DNA of 64,000 nt, from positions 558,001 to 622,000 of the forward strand of contig NZ_JASZYB010000001.1 of NCBI RefSeq assembly GCF_030317205.1. The letters are read 5' to 3'. Source of the DNA: Variovorax sp. J2L1-78 (lineage in GTDB: Bacteria > Pseudomonadota > Gammaproteobacteria > Burkholderiales > Burkholderiaceae_C). Below, in pieces: positions 37,203-46,721 of the stretch. Each line of letters opens with the position of its first letter. Positions within the stretch are counted from its first letter, which is position 1. The position numbers and the translations under genes were made by a program. The notes under the pieces were generated by a model. It searched no databases, had not been told where the DNA came from, and saw nothing but the letters and a program-made list of their open reading frames with translations.

Positions 37203-37982
37203 TCAGCTTGCGTAGCTGCGGTCGATCCGGTCCAGCTTGCGGATCAGCGACGGCCAGACGAAGCCGCCGCCCAGGCCACCGGTCTGCACCTTCATCGCGT
37301 GGCCCACGCCGTCGATGATGCGGGGGTCCACCGGTGTGAGTTCGCCACCGCCGGACTGCGCGGCGATCTGGATCTGGCAGGTGTTCTCGAAGGTGTACAT
37401 CGCCAGGAAGGCGTCGGCGATCGTCTTGCCGACCGTCAGCAGCCCATGGTTGCGCAGCATCAGGAAGTTCGCCTGGCCCAGGTTGGCCTGCAGGCGCGTC
37501 TTCTCGTCGTCGCGGATCGCGACACCCTCGTAGCCGTGGTACGCCAGGGAGGCCAGCACGAAGGTCGACTGCTGGCTGATCGGCAGCACCCCGTTCTTCT
37601 GCGCGCTGACGGCGATGCCGGCGCGTGTGTGGGTGTGCAGCACGCACTGGATGTCTTCCCGCACGGCGTGCACCGCGCTGTGGATCACGAAGCCCGCCGG
37701 GTTCACCGGGTGGGGGGAATCGATCACCTTGCGGCACTGGTCGTCGACCTTCACCAGGCTCGACGCGGTGATCTCGTCGAACATCAGGCCGTAGGGGTTG
37801 ATGAGGAAGTGGTGCTCGGGCCCCGGCACCCGCGCGCTGATGTGGGTGAAGACCAGGTCGCTCCAGCCATAGAGGGCCACCAGCCGGTAGCAGGCGGCGA
37901 GGTCGACGCGCAACTGCCACTCCTCGGCGCTGACGTGGTCGCGAAGGGCTGAGGTGTCGGTGGGGAAGGGGGAGGCGTTCAT
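37203..37982 (-). CDS. Class II aldolase/adducin family protein
   Basis: A 259-residue cytoplasmic protein. The zinc-binding set is visible as CVLHTHTRAG (two His) and LMLRNHGLLTVG (third His), with an N-terminal WSDLVFTHISAR. These features match the ketopentose/fuculose-phosphate aldolase fold; many members are of unknown substrate. The ATG at 37982 follows AGGAGATCCGC, a good ribosome site; 38015 is less likely. Confidence 0.88.
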   Translation of the reverse strand: MNASPFPTDTSALRDHVSAEEWQLRVDLAACYRLVALYGWSDLVFTHISARVPGPEHHFLINPYGLMFDEITASSLVKVDDQCRKVIDSPHPVNPAGFVIHSAVHAVREDIQCVLHTHTRAGIAVSAQKNGVLPISQQSTFVLASLAYHGYEGVAIRDDEKTRLQANLGQANFLMLRNHGLLTVGKTIADAFLAMYTFENTCQIQIAAQSGGGELTPVDPRIIDGVGHAMKVQTGGLGGGFVWPSLIRKLDRIDRSYAS

Positions 37983-38274
37983 GCGGATCTCCTGGCGTGG
38001 CCGTGGTGCCGCCATTCTTGCGCCCCCGGCGGCATCGCGCTGTCATGGCCCCGACAGGGCGGATGCGCGTTTTCCCGAAGGTGAGGTTGAGCATTCGGTC
38101 ACGGTGCGCGCCGGCTCCCGGGTTTTCCCGGGATCGATGAATCGGCGCGCCTGCCGATAGCCAGGGAAGCATGCCGCACGGTGTGCGATCGCGTCACCCC
38201 GTCGACAGGGTCGAGGTGGGCGCTTCGGTTCGATCTCGTTCGCCCTTTTTTCAACCCCTCACCGACTGTCGATC

Positions 38275-39861
38275 ATGTCCGCACCTTCGAAACTTCGCTC
38301 CATGACCATCGCCAGGAAACTGGCGCTCCTCACTCTCAGCGCCTTCGTCGGCTTGCTCGCGCTGACGGCCGTGTTCCTCGTGTCGGAACGGCAGCTCATC
38401 CTGGCCGAACGCCAGAGCAGCGTGCGGCAGGTGGTCGAGTCCGCGCACGGGGTGTTGAGCTACTACCACGGCCTGGCGGCGAAGGGCACGCTCAGCGAAG
38501 CCGAGGCGCAGCAGCAGGCCATGCAGGCCCTCAAGGGCATGCGCTACAGCGGCAGCGAGTACTTCTGGCTCAACGACATGCAGCCGCGCATGTTGATGCA
38601 CCCGATCAACCCCGCGCTGGACGGCAAGGATCTGGCGGAAAACAAGGACGCGACGGGCAAGCCTCTCTTCGTGGCGTTCGTGAACATCGTGAAGGAAAAG
38701 AACGCCGGCTTCGTGTCGTACCTCTGGCCCAAGCCCGGCAGCGACAAGCCGGTGCCGAAGGTCTCGTACGTGATGGGCTTCAAGCCCTGGGGCTGGATCG
38801 TCGGCTCGGGCGTGTACGTCGACGGCGTCGACGCTGCCATCCTTGGCCGGATGATCGGCTTCGGCAGCGGTGCGTTGGCGCTGGCGGCAGCGCTGCTGGT
38901 TCTCGGGTGGTTCATCTCGCGCGGGCTGGTGCGCCAGATGGGCTGCGAGCCCGAGCGCGCCGCCGGCATCACGCGCCGGATCGCCGAAGGCGACCTGAGT
39001 GTGGCGATCGAGCTGCGCAAGGGCGACGAGACCAGCGTGCTGCACGCCATCAAGGCCATGCGCGACAGCCTGGCCCGGGTCGTGGGCCAGGTGCGCCAGG
39101 GCACCGACACGATGGCCACCGCGTCGAGCCAGATCGCCTCGGGCAACCAGGATCTCTCTTCGCGCACCGAGCAGCAGGCCAGCTCGCTGGAAGAGACCGC
39201 GGCCTCGATGGAAGAACTGACCTCGACGGTCAAGCAGAACGCCGACAACGCGCGTCAGGCCAATCAACTGGCCGTTTCCGCCTCCGAAGTCGCCGTGCGC
39301 GGCGGCAGCGTGGTCAGCCAGGTGGTCAACACCATGGGCTCGATCAATGCGTCGTCCAAGAAGATCGTGGACATCATCGCGGTCATCGACGGCATCGCCT
39401 TCCAGACCAACATCCTGGCGCTGAACGCCGCGGTGGAAGCGGCACGCGCCGGCGAACAGGGCCGCGGCTTTGCCGTGGTGGCCTCGGAAGTGCGCAGCCT
39501 GGCGCAGCGCTCGGCTGCGGCGGCCAAGGAAATCAAGGGCCTGATCGACGACTCGGTGGGCAAGGTCGAGGCGGGCAGCCACCAGGTGGCTGAAGCGGGC
39601 CAGACGATGGAAGAGATCGTGGCCAGCGTGAAGCGGGTGACCGACATCATGGGCGAGATCATGTCGGCCAGCCAGGAGCAGACCCAGGGCATCGAGCAGA
39701 TCAACCAGGCGATCACGCAAATGGACCAGGTCACGCAGCAGAACGCGGCGCTGGTGGAAGAGGCCGCCGCAGCGGCCGGCTCGCTGCAGGAACAGGCGGG
39801 CAGCCTGTCACAGCTCGTCGGCGTCTTTCAGCTGACGCCTGCAGAGCCGTCGCGGCGCTGA
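38275..39861 (+). CDS. Methyl-accepting chemotaxis protein with sCache domain
   Basis: A 528-residue inner-membrane chemoreceptor. One helix ([19 protein letters not shown]) precedes a periplasmic single Cache domain with the pattern [42 protein letters not shown] and [14 protein letters not shown] second helix and HAMP region follow, then the long signalling coiled coil with the hairpin tip around [20 protein letters not shown]. There is no C-terminal CheR-binding pentapeptide. The sCache type suggests small carboxylates or amines as ligands, but none is proven. Confidence 0.95.
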   Translation: MSAPSKLRSMTIARKLALLTLSAFVGLLALTAVFLVSERQLILAERQSSVRQVVESAHGVLSYYHGLAAKGTLSEAEAQQQAMQALKGMRYSGSEYFWLNDMQPRMLMHPINPALDGKDLAENKDATGKPLFVAFVNIVKEKNAGFVSYLWPKPGSDKPVPKVSYVMGFKPWGWIVGSGVYVDGVDAAILGRMIGFGSGALALAAALLVLGWFISRGLVRQMGCEPERAAGITRRIAEGDLSVAIELRKGDETSVLHAIKAMRDSLARVVGQVRQGTDTMATASSQIASGNQDLSSRTEQQASSLEETAASMEELTSTVKQNADNARQANQLAVSASEVAVRGGSVVSQVVNTMGSINASSKKIVDIIAVIDGIAFQTNILALNAAVEAARAGEQGRGFAVVASEVRSLAQRSAAAAKEIKGLIDDSVGKVEAGSHQVAEAGQTMEEIVASVKRVTDIMGEIMSASQEQTQGIEQINQAITQMDQVTQQNAALVEEAAAAAGSLQEQAGSLSQLVGVFQLTPAEPSRR

Positions 39862-39876
39862 TCCGCCGAAGCGCCG

Positions 39877-40773
39877 CTACAGCGCCATGTGACCGGTCGC
39901 CAGCGCCGCTGCGGCCGACCGCGTCTCCACGCCCAGTTTCTCGAAGATGTGTTCGAGGTGCTTGTTGACCGTGCGGGGGCTCATGCCCAGGATCTCGGCG
40001 ATGTCGCGGTTGGTCTTGCCCTTGGCCAGCCACGACAGCACCTCGGTCTCGCGCGGCGTGAGCGCGGCGTCGGCCACGCGCGAGGCGAGGGCGGGGCCCT
40101 CGCGCTGCAACGCCAGCAGCAGCATCGTCTCGCCGAGCGTGGCCGAGCCCATGTTGCGCACCGACAGGCGGGTGCCGGCCGCAGTGGTCGCCGCGATGGT
40201 CGCGCCGTCCGCCAGGGCGGGCGCCAGCGCCGTCGGCAACTGGCCCGGCGCGGCGGGCTCGCCCAGCGCATGCAGCCACAGCGCGGCCTGCGGCGAGCGC
40301 CAGGCCACGCGGCCGTGCGTGTCGACGAACACCACGCCCATGCCGGCCACGTCGACGGCGTCGCGCGCCATGCGGGTGATGCGCGCGTTGCGCGTGTGCG
40401 TGTGCAGCCGCGCCAGCACCTCCTGCGCGCGGATCGGCTTGACCACGTAGTCGACGCCGCCGCAGGCGAAGCCCTCGACCACGTCCTGCGTCTCGGCCAT
40501 GCCGGTCATGAAGAGCACCGGGATGTGCGCCAGCGCCGGGTTGGCCTTGATGCGCCGGCAGGTCTCGAAGCCCGACAGGCCGGGCATCAGCCCGTCGAGC
40601 AGGATCGCGTCGGGCACGACGAGTTCGAGCCGTTGCAGGGCCGATTCGCCGTCGGCCGCGACCAGCACGGTGTAGCCACTGGCCTCCAGCGTGTCGCACA
40701 GCATGCCCAGGCTGCTGGGGGCGTCGTCGACCACGAGCACCACGGGGCGTTCGGACTCAGGGGCTGGGGGCAT
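39877..40773 (-). CDS. LuxR-type response regulator of the transporter-kinase
   Basis: A 298-residue regulator: receiver domain with VVDDAPSS and phospho-aspartate in AILLDGLMPG, a middle sensor-like segment (VAGMGVVFVDTHGRVAWRSPQ, PAS-like), then a LuxR helix-turn-helix LTPRETEVLSWLAKGKTNRDIAEILGMSPRTVNKHL. The ATG at 40773 is chosen since GGAGG ends six bases before it. It overlaps the end of the hybrid kinase gene by 17 bp, so the two are a pair. I infer it binds the TACGT-N6-ACGTA palindromes upstream of urtA and the amidase gene. Confidence 0.9.
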   Translation of the reverse strand: MPPAPESERPVVLVVDDAPSSLGMLCDTLEASGYTVLVAADGESALQRLELVVPDAILLDGLMPGLSGFETCRRIKANPALAHIPVLFMTGMAETQDVVEGFACGGVDYVVKPIRAQEVLARLHTHTRNARITRMARDAVDVAGMGVVFVDTHGRVAWRSPQAALWLHALGEPAAPGQLPTALAPALADGATIAATTAAGTRLSVRNMGSATLGETMLLLALQREGPALASRVADAALTPRETEVLSWLAKGKTNRDIAEILGMSPRTVNKHLEHIFEKLGVETRSAAAALATGHMAL

Positions 40774-43700
40774 CGGCATCCTCCGCGAGAGCGTTCTTGA
40801 AATCGTCGAGTTCGAAGCGCGCCAGCATGCCGCGCAATTGGGTGCAGGTGGCGGCCAGCGCCGGGTCGTCGGCGGCCAGCCGGTCAAGCGCCTGCTGCAG
40901 GCCGCGCACGTGGCCGACCTGCACCAGGCGCATCAGTTCGAGGCGTGCTTCCTCGGGCAGCGAGATCGGTTCGGCCGGTGGAGGGGCCGCGTCGTGCGCG
41001 GCCGGCGGCGGCGTGTGTTGCAGCCATTGCAGGCCAAGGTGGCGTTCCAGGGTTGTGATCAGCTCCGACTCGATCACCGGCTTGCCGATGAAGGCCTGGC
41101 AGCCGGTGGCCTGCAGCCGGTCGGCCTGGTTCTCGAACACGTTGGCCGAGACGATGAGGATCGGCACGTTCTCGAAGCCGGCGATGCGTACCCGCGTGGC
41201 GGTTTCCCAGCCGTCCATGTCGTCCATGCTGATGTCCAACAGGATGGCCGAGGGCACGTGCTCGCGCAGGCTGTCCAGGCATTCGGTGCCGCTGGCGGCT
41301 TCGTGCACGTCGAAGCCCAGCGGCATCAGCATGCCGGCCAGCATCTGGCGCTGCACCGGCTGGTCGTCGACCACCAGCAGCGTGCGGCGCGGGCCGAAGT
41401 AGCCGGAGATCGGGCGTTGCGGCTCGGCCTGCGGGCCGGGGTCGGCCACCTCGCGCAGGTACACCCGCACGCTGAAGGTGCTGCCGCGGTTCGACGTGGC
41501 CGCCATGCGCAGCTCGCCGCCCATCAGCGACGTGAGCAGGCCGGTGATGGTCAGGCCCAGGCCGGTGCCGGGTTCGCCGTGGCGCCGGCCGGCCGCCCCG
41601 CGCTCGAAGGGCAGGAAGATGCGCTGGTGGTCCTGCGGCGCCACGCCGATGCCGGTGTCGATCACGTCGAAACGCAGCACTTCGCGGGTGGCGTCGACGT
41701 GCAGCGTCACGGTGCCGGCCTCGGTGAAGCGCACGGCGTTGGTCAGCAGGTTGATCAGGATCTGCCGCAGCCGCTTGGCATCGGCATGCACCCAGGCCGG
41801 CAGGCGGCCGCTGTGGGTGTAGACGAAGGCCAGGCCCTTGCCCTCGGCCTGCGGGCGCACCATGCGCACCACCTCGTCGAGGAAGCCGGGCAGGGCGAGC
41901 GGCATCGGCTCGAGCTGCAGGCGGCCGGCCTCGATGCGCGCCAGGTCGAGCAGGCCGTCGATCAGCCCGAGCATGTGCTCGCCGCTCTTGTGGATGGTCT
42001 GCACCGCGGCGCGCGGCGGGTGCGTGGCATCGTCGTTCTTCAGCAGGATCTGCGAGTAGCCCAGGATGCTGTTGAGCGGCGTGCGCAGCTCGTGCGTCAT
42101 GCCGGCTACGTAGCGCGTCTTGGCCTGGTTGGCGGCCTCGGCCGCCTCCTTGGCGGCCTGCAGCGCGGCGTCGGTGCGGCGGTGGGCCTCGATCTCCAGC
42201 GTGAGCAGGTGGTTGTGGCGGTTCGATTCCTCCTGCGCCATCTTGCGGCTCTCGCTGCCCAGCACCACCCACCAGGCCGCCACGGCCGCCACCATCGACA
42301 GCAGCGCGAAGACCTTGAGGAAGGGGGAGCGCAGGAAGACGTGCGTGGCGTGCGCATTGAGCAGGCCCTCCTGCGCATAGACGATGCCCAGCACCGTGGC
42401 GAGCAGCGCGATGAGCGAGGTCGCGACCAGCAGGTAGTGCGCCACCCGGAAGTTCAGCCGCAGCGCCAGCGCCGGCGGCAGCAGCGCCTTGATCCACACG
42501 CCGATCTGCTCCGAGGCGCGCGAATTCTTCTTGCAGCCGTCGTGGCAGCGCGATTCGAGCGTGCAGCACAGCGAGCAGATCGGCGCGCTGTAGGCCGGGC
42601 AGTGCGCCATGTCTTCCGATTCGAAGGCGTTGTCGCAGACCGAGCAGCGCACCATCTGGCCGGGCGCCCAGTGCTGCAGGTCGGTGCGCGCCAGGTAGTA
42701 GCGGCCCTTCGTCTTCCAGGCCAGGAGCGGCGAGACCACCAGGGCCGTCAGCAGCGCGATGAAGGGCGAGAACGACTCGGCCCAGCGCCCCAGCAGGCCG
42801 GCATACGCCACCATCGCCACCGTGGCCGCGACCACCATCGACACCAGCCCCACCGGGTTGATGTCGTACAGGTGCGCCCGCTTGAACTCGATCGACTTCG
42901 GGCTCCAGCCCAGCGGCTTGTTGATGACCAGGTCGGCCACCAGCGCGCCGACCCAGGCGATGGCGATGTTGCTGTAGAGGCCCAGCACCTTCTCCAGCGC
43001 GGCGAACACGCCCAGCGTCATCAAGAGCAGGGCGATCAGCACGTTGAACACCAGCCAAACCACGCGCCCGGGGTGGCTGTGCGTGAGCCGCGCGAAGAAG
43101 TTCGACCAGGCCAGCGAGCCGGCGTAGGCATTGGTCAGGTTGATCTTCATCTGCGACACGACGACGAAGAGCGTCGTGATGCCCAGCACCCAGGCCGGGT
43201 CGCTGAAGACGTAGGCGAAGCCAGCCAAGTACATGCGGGTCGGCTCGACCGCGTGCGCGGCCGGGATCTCGTGCTGCAGCGCGAGGAAGGCGAGGAAGGC
43301 GCCGCCCAGCATCTTGAGCATGCCCGGCCCGATCCAGCCTGGCCCCGCCACCAGCACCGCGGCCCACCATTTGACGCGGTTCGCGACGGTCTTCTCGGGC
43401 AGGAAGCGCAGGTAGTCGACCTGCTCGCCGATCTGCACTACCAAGGAGAAGGCCACGGTGGCGCCGGCGCCGAACATCAGCGGGTCGAAGTTGTTGGTGC
43501 CGGAGATGCGGCCGACCAGCCCCGTGAAGTCGGCATAGGCCTGCGGGTTCTTCCACAGCACCGCCACGAAGGGCAGCACGAAGAGCGTGAGCCAGATCGG
43601 CTGCGTCCACAGCTGCAGCGCCGAGATCATCGTGATGCCGCGCATCACCAGCGGGATGATGACGATCGACGACACCAGGTAGCACACGGCCAGCGACCAG

Positions 43701-44143
43701 TCGAAGTACATCTGCAGCGCGAGCGCCAGGATGGCCGCCTCCAGCGCGAAGAAGATGAAGGTGAAGCTCGCGTAGATGAGCGAAGTGAGGGTGGAGCCCA
43801 GGTAGCCGAAGCCCGCGCCGCGGGTGAGCAGGTCCATATCGACGCCGTACTTGGCGGCGTAGTAGCAGATGGGCAGGCCGGTGAGGAAGGTGATGAGCCC
43901 CACCACCAGGATGGCCCACAGCGCGTTCTCGAAGCCATAGCTCAGGGCGATGGCGCCGCCGATCGCCTCCAGCGCCAGGAAGGAGGTGGCGCCGAAGGCC
44001 GCGTTGGCCACGCGGAACTCCGACCACTTGCGGAAGCTGCGCGGCGTGTAGCGCAGCGCGTAGTCCTCCAGCGTCTCGTTCGAGACCCAGGTGTTGTAGT
44101 CGCGGCGGATGCGAAAGATCTTTTGACCGGTGACGGGCGCCAT
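40757..44143 (-). CDS. NCS1-transporter / hybrid histidine kinase fusion sensor
   Basis: A 1128-residue protein. Residues 1-480 are a purine-cytosine-permease-like (NCS1) transporter with about 12 helices (e.g. RGAGFGYLGSTLTSLIYASF). Residues 500-537 hold a Cys-rich cluster beginning CSVCDNAFE and ending CHDGCK. Two more helices and a coiled coil follow. Next come HisKA with MTHELRTPLNSIL (His 684), a HATPase (DTGIGVAP, GTGLGLT) and a receiver domain with AILLDISMDDMDGW (Asp about 970), then a short helical tail. It probably senses a transported urea- or amide-like solute. The ATG at 44143 is chosen; 44185 is open too. It is divergent from urtA. Confidence 0.93.
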   Translation of the reverse strand: MAPVTGQKIFRIRRDYNTWVSNETLEDYALRYTPRSFRKWSEFRVANAAFGATSFLALEAIGGAIALSYGFENALWAILVVGLITFLTGLPICYYAAKYGVDMDLLTRGAGFGYLGSTLTSLIYASFTFIFFALEAAILALALQMYFDWSLAVCYLVSSIVIIPLVMRGITMISALQLWTQPIWLTLFVLPFVAVLWKNPQAYADFTGLVGRISGTNNFDPLMFGAGATVAFSLVVQIGEQVDYLRFLPEKTVANRVKWWAAVLVAGPGWIGPGMLKMLGGAFLAFLALQHEIPAAHAVEPTRMYLAGFAYVFSDPAWVLGITTLFVVVSQMKINLTNAYAGSLAWSNFFARLTHSHPGRVVWLVFNVLIALLLMTLGVFAALEKVLGLYSNIAIAWVGALVADLVINKPLGWSPKSIEFKRAHLYDINPVGLVSMVVAATVAMVAYAGLLGRWAESFSPFIALLTALVVSPLLAWKTKGRYYLARTDLQHWAPGQMVRCSVCDNAFESEDMAHCPAYSAPICSLCCTLESRCHDGCKKNSRASEQIGVWIKALLPPALALRLNFRVAHYLLVATSLIALLATVLGIVYAQEGLLNAHATHVFLRSPFLKVFALLSMVAAVAAWWVVLGSESRKMAQEESNRHNHLLTLEIEAHRRTDAALQAAKEAAEAANQAKTRYVAGMTHELRTPLNSILGYSQILLKNDDATHPPRAAVQTIHKSGEHMLGLIDGLLDLARIEAGRLQLEPMPLALPGFLDEVVRMVRPQAEGKGLAFVYTHSGRLPAWVHADAKRLRQILINLLTNAVRFTEAGTVTLHVDATREVLRFDVIDTGIGVAPQDHQRIFLPFERGAAGRRHGEPGTGLGLTITGLLTSLMGGELRMAATSNRGSTFSVRVYLREVADPGPQAEPQRPISGYFGPRRTLLVVDDQPVQRQMLAGMLMPLGFDVHEAASGTECLDSLREHVPSAILLDISMDDMDGWETATRVRIAGFENVPILIVSANVFENQADRLQATGCQAFIGKPVIESELITTLERHLGLQWLQHTPPPAAHDAAPPPAEPISLPEEARLELMRLVQVGHVRGLQQALDRLAADDPALAATCTQLRGMLARFELDDFKNALAEDADAPSP

Positions 44144-44255
44144 GTTCCGTTCTTTCGGAAAGGGGAAATGGCTGTCTCGTTGCAAGAAGCGCTCCTTGTC
44201 CGTTCGGTGGGTGGCAGCGGGCGCCCAGTCTCGCCGCGCACGCCGCGGCGGCCTC

Positions 44256-44271
44256 TACGTTGATTGACGTA
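44256..44271. promoter_or_regulatory. Shared palindrome upstream of urtA (TACGT-N6-ACGTA)
   Basis: TACGTTGATTGACGTA, followed by TTCGGC, between the divergent transporter-kinase and urtA genes. The same element, with TTCGGC after it, occurs at 58936 before the amidase gene. It is a likely site for the LuxR-type regulator. The rest of this 263-base gap shows nothing else clear. Confidence 0.65.
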
Positions 44272-44406
44272 TTCGGCGTACGTCGGCCCGTTCCTACAGT
44301 GGCGGCCATGGTGCTCGACGCGCCGCACGCCGCACAGCGGTGGTGCGCCGGGACACCGTTTGGTCCCTGCTCCGCAACCTTTCAACCTTCGACTGGAGAT
44401 TCCCCC

Positions 44407-45681
44407 ATGGCCCGTGATCAAGATCCGACCCTCGCCGAACAGCAGCAGCTCGCGCTCCGTCGCCGCCGCCTGCTGCAGGGCGCCGCCGCGCTGCCGGTGA
44501 TGGGCCTCAGCGGCCTGAGCTTCGGCCAGCAGTTCCCGACGGCCAAGGTCAACACGACCAAGCTGGCCGTGACCGACACCGAGGTCACCGTCGGCCAGCT
44601 GCACTCGTCCAGCGGCACCATGGCCATCTCGGAAACCGGCTCGATCCAGGCCGAGCAGCTGGCCATCGACGAGATCAACGCGATGGGCGGCATCCTGGGC
44701 CGCAAGATCAAGGTGATCAAGGAAGACGGCGCCTCCGACTGGCCCACTTTCGCCGAAAAGTCGAAGAAGCTCCTGGTCAACGACCACTGTGCTGCGGTGT
44801 TCGGCTGCTGGACCAGCGCCTCGCGCAAGGCGGTGCTGCCGGTGTTCGAGAAGGAAAACGGCCTCCTGTACTACCCGACCTTCTACGAAGGCCTGGAGCA
44901 GAGCAAGAACGTGTTCTACACCGGCCAGGAAGCCACGCAGCAGATCATCTGGGGCCTGGACTGGGGCGCGAAGGAGAAGAAGGCCAAGACCTTCTTCCTG
45001 GTCGGCTCCGACTACATCTGGCCGCGCACCTCAATGAAGATCGCGCGCAAGCACATCGAGACGGTGGGCAAGCTCGGCTCGGTCAAGGGCGAGGAATACT
45101 ACCCGCTGGGCCACACCAACTTCAACTCGCTGATCAACAAGATCAAGGTGGCCAAGCCCGACTGCATCTTCGCGGCGGTGGTCGGTGGCTCCAACGTGGC
45201 CTTCTACAAGCAGCTCAAGGCGGCCGGCATCACCGGCGACAAGCAGTTCCTGCTGACGCTGGCCGTGACCGAAGACGAGATGACTGGCGTGGGCGGCGAG
45301 AACTTCGCCGGCTTCTACTCGTCGATGAAGTACTTCCAGTCGCTCACCAACGACAACAACAAGAAGTTCGTCGCGGCCTTTAAGGCCAAGTACGGCAAGG
45401 ATGCGGTCATCGGCGACGTGACCCAGGCTGGCTACCTCGGCCCGTGGCTCTGGAAGGCCGCCGTCGAGAAGGCCGGCAGCTTCGACGTCGACAAGGTCGT
45501 GGCCGCATCGCCGGGCATCGAGCTGAAGAACGCGCCAGAAGGCTACGTGAAGCTCGACGCCAACCACCACTTGTGGAGCAAGGCGCGCATCGGGCAGGGG
45601 CAGCTCGACGGCACGTTCAAGGTGGTGGCCGAGTCCCCCGACCTCATCAAGCCCGATCCGTTCCCCAAGGGTTACCAATAG
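44407..45681 (+). CDS. urtA: Urea ABC transporter substrate-binding protein
   Basis: Periplasmic urea receptor, 424 residues. The N-terminus has a twin-arginine-like run (RRRRLLQGAAALPVMG). The mature part has VTVGQLHSSSGTMAISETG, DWPTFAEKSKKLLV, FGCWTSASRKAVLPVFE and LLYYPTFYEGLEQSKNV, all typical of UrtA. It may bind short amides as well as urea, given the fmdA neighbour. It is the first gene of a urtABCDE-fmdAB operon. Confidence 0.95.
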   Translation: MARDQDPTLAEQQQLALRRRRLLQGAAALPVMGLSGLSFGQQFPTAKVNTTKLAVTDTEVTVGQLHSSSGTMAISETGSIQAEQLAIDEINAMGGILGRKIKVIKEDGASDWPTFAEKSKKLLVNDHCAAVFGCWTSASRKAVLPVFEKENGLLYYPTFYEGLEQSKNVFYTGQEATQQIIWGLDWGAKEKKAKTFFLVGSDYIWPRTSMKIARKHIETVGKLGSVKGEEYYPLGHTNFNSLINKIKVAKPDCIFAAVVGGSNVAFYKQLKAAGITGDKQFLLTLAVTEDEMTGVGGENFAGFYSSMKYFQSLTNDNNKKFVAAFKAKYGKDAVIGDVTQAGYLGPWLWKAAVEKAGSFDVDKVVAASPGIELKNAPEGYVKLDANHHLWSKARIGQGQLDGTFKVVAESPDLIKPDPFPKGYQ

Positions 45682-45726
45682 CCCACCCCCGAAGCGGCTC
45701 ACTTCGTGTAGCCGCCTCCCCCTCGA

Positions 45727-45774
45727 GGGGGCGACACCAGCGGCCCGGCGAAGCCGGTTCCGCGGTGTCCCACG
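45727..45774 (+). repeat. Intergenic repeat, copy 1
   Basis: A block of about 48 bases containing ACCAGCGGCCCGGCGAAGCC and GGTTCCGCGGTGTCCCACG, preceded by a CCCCCTCGAGGGGG hairpin. It is nearly identical to 49661-49708. It lies between urtA and urtB. Confidence 0.75.
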
Positions 45775-45805
45775 GTTCGTTCACTGATTTATCGGACGCA
45801 GCGCC

Positions 45806-46720
45806 ATGAGCATTTCAGACATGTGGAACATCGGCCTCATGCAGGGCTTCGCGGGGCTGAGCCTGTTCGCGGTGCTGCTGCTGATGGGGCTCGGGCTGGC
45901 GATCATCTTCGGCCAGATGGGGGTGATCAATATGGCGCATGGCGAGTTCATGACCATCGGCGCCTACACGATCTACATGGCCGCGCGCTTCACGGAGCAC
46001 CTGGCGCCGGCCTTCATGCCCTACTACTTTCCGCTGGCCATCGGGCTGGCCTTCATTCTGGCGTTCATCGCCGGCTGGCTCGTGGAATGGGCGTTGATCC
46101 GCCACCTGTACAAGCGGCCGCTCGACACGCTGCTCGCCACCTTCGGCATCAGCCTGGGGCTGCAGCAGATTTTCCGCACCTTCATCGGCCCGAAAGAGGT
46201 GAGCCCCACGCTGCCCGAGTGGCTGATGGGCTCGTGGGCGCCAGCCGAGGGGCTGGACATCCCGATCAACGGCCTGTTCGTGCTGGCGCTGACCACGCTC
46301 GTCACCGTCGGCGTGCTGCTCGCGCTGCACAAGAGCCGCTGGGGCCTGCGGGTGCGCGCCACCGTGGCCAACCGCACCATGGCCAACGCCACCGGCATCG
46401 ACACCAAGAAGACCGACCGCCTGACCTTCGCCATTGGCTGCGGCATCGCCGGCGTGGCGGGCGCGGCCTTCACCACCATCGGCTCGACCGGGCCGACCTC
46501 GGGCTCGCTCTACATCGTCGACGCCTTCCTGGTCGTCACCTTCGGCGGCGCCGCCAGTCTGCTGGGCACCGTGGTGTCGGCCTTCGGCATCGCGCAGACC
46601 CAGTCGATCGCCGAGTTCTTCATCACGGGGTCGATGGCGAAGGTGCTGACGCTCTCGCTCATCGTGCTGATCCTGATGATCCGCCCGCAAGGCCTGTTTG
46701 CATCGAAGGTTCGTCGCTGA
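45806..46720 (+). CDS. urtB: Urea ABC transporter permease UrtB
   Basis: A 304-residue branched-chain-type permease with about eight helices. Landmarks are LAIIFGQMGVINMAHGEFMTIGAY and TLLATFGISLGLQQIFRTFIG, and the C-terminal FGGAASLLGTVVSAFGIAQTQ, which marks UrtB. It starts 124 bases after urtA across an intergenic repeat and ends one base before the urtC start. Confidence 0.95.
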   Translation: MSISDMWNIGLMQGFAGLSLFAVLLLMGLGLAIIFGQMGVINMAHGEFMTIGAYTIYMAARFTEHLAPAFMPYYFPLAIGLAFILAFIAGWLVEWALIRHLYKRPLDTLLATFGISLGLQQIFRTFIGPKEVSPTLPEWLMGSWAPAEGLDIPINGLFVLALTTLVTVGVLLALHKSRWGLRVRATVANRTMANATGIDTKKTDRLTFAIGCGIAGVAGAAFTTIGSTGPTSGSLYIVDAFLVVTFGGAASLLGTVVSAFGIAQTQSIAEFFITGSMAKVLTLSLIVLILMIRPQGLFASKVRR

Positions 46721-46721
46721 C

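Noticed and set aside
45716..45732. CCCCCTCGAGGGGG hairpin after urtA as a Rho-independent terminator
   Set aside because: There is no T-run, and the hairpin is part of a repeat found again before fmdA, within what looks like one operon.
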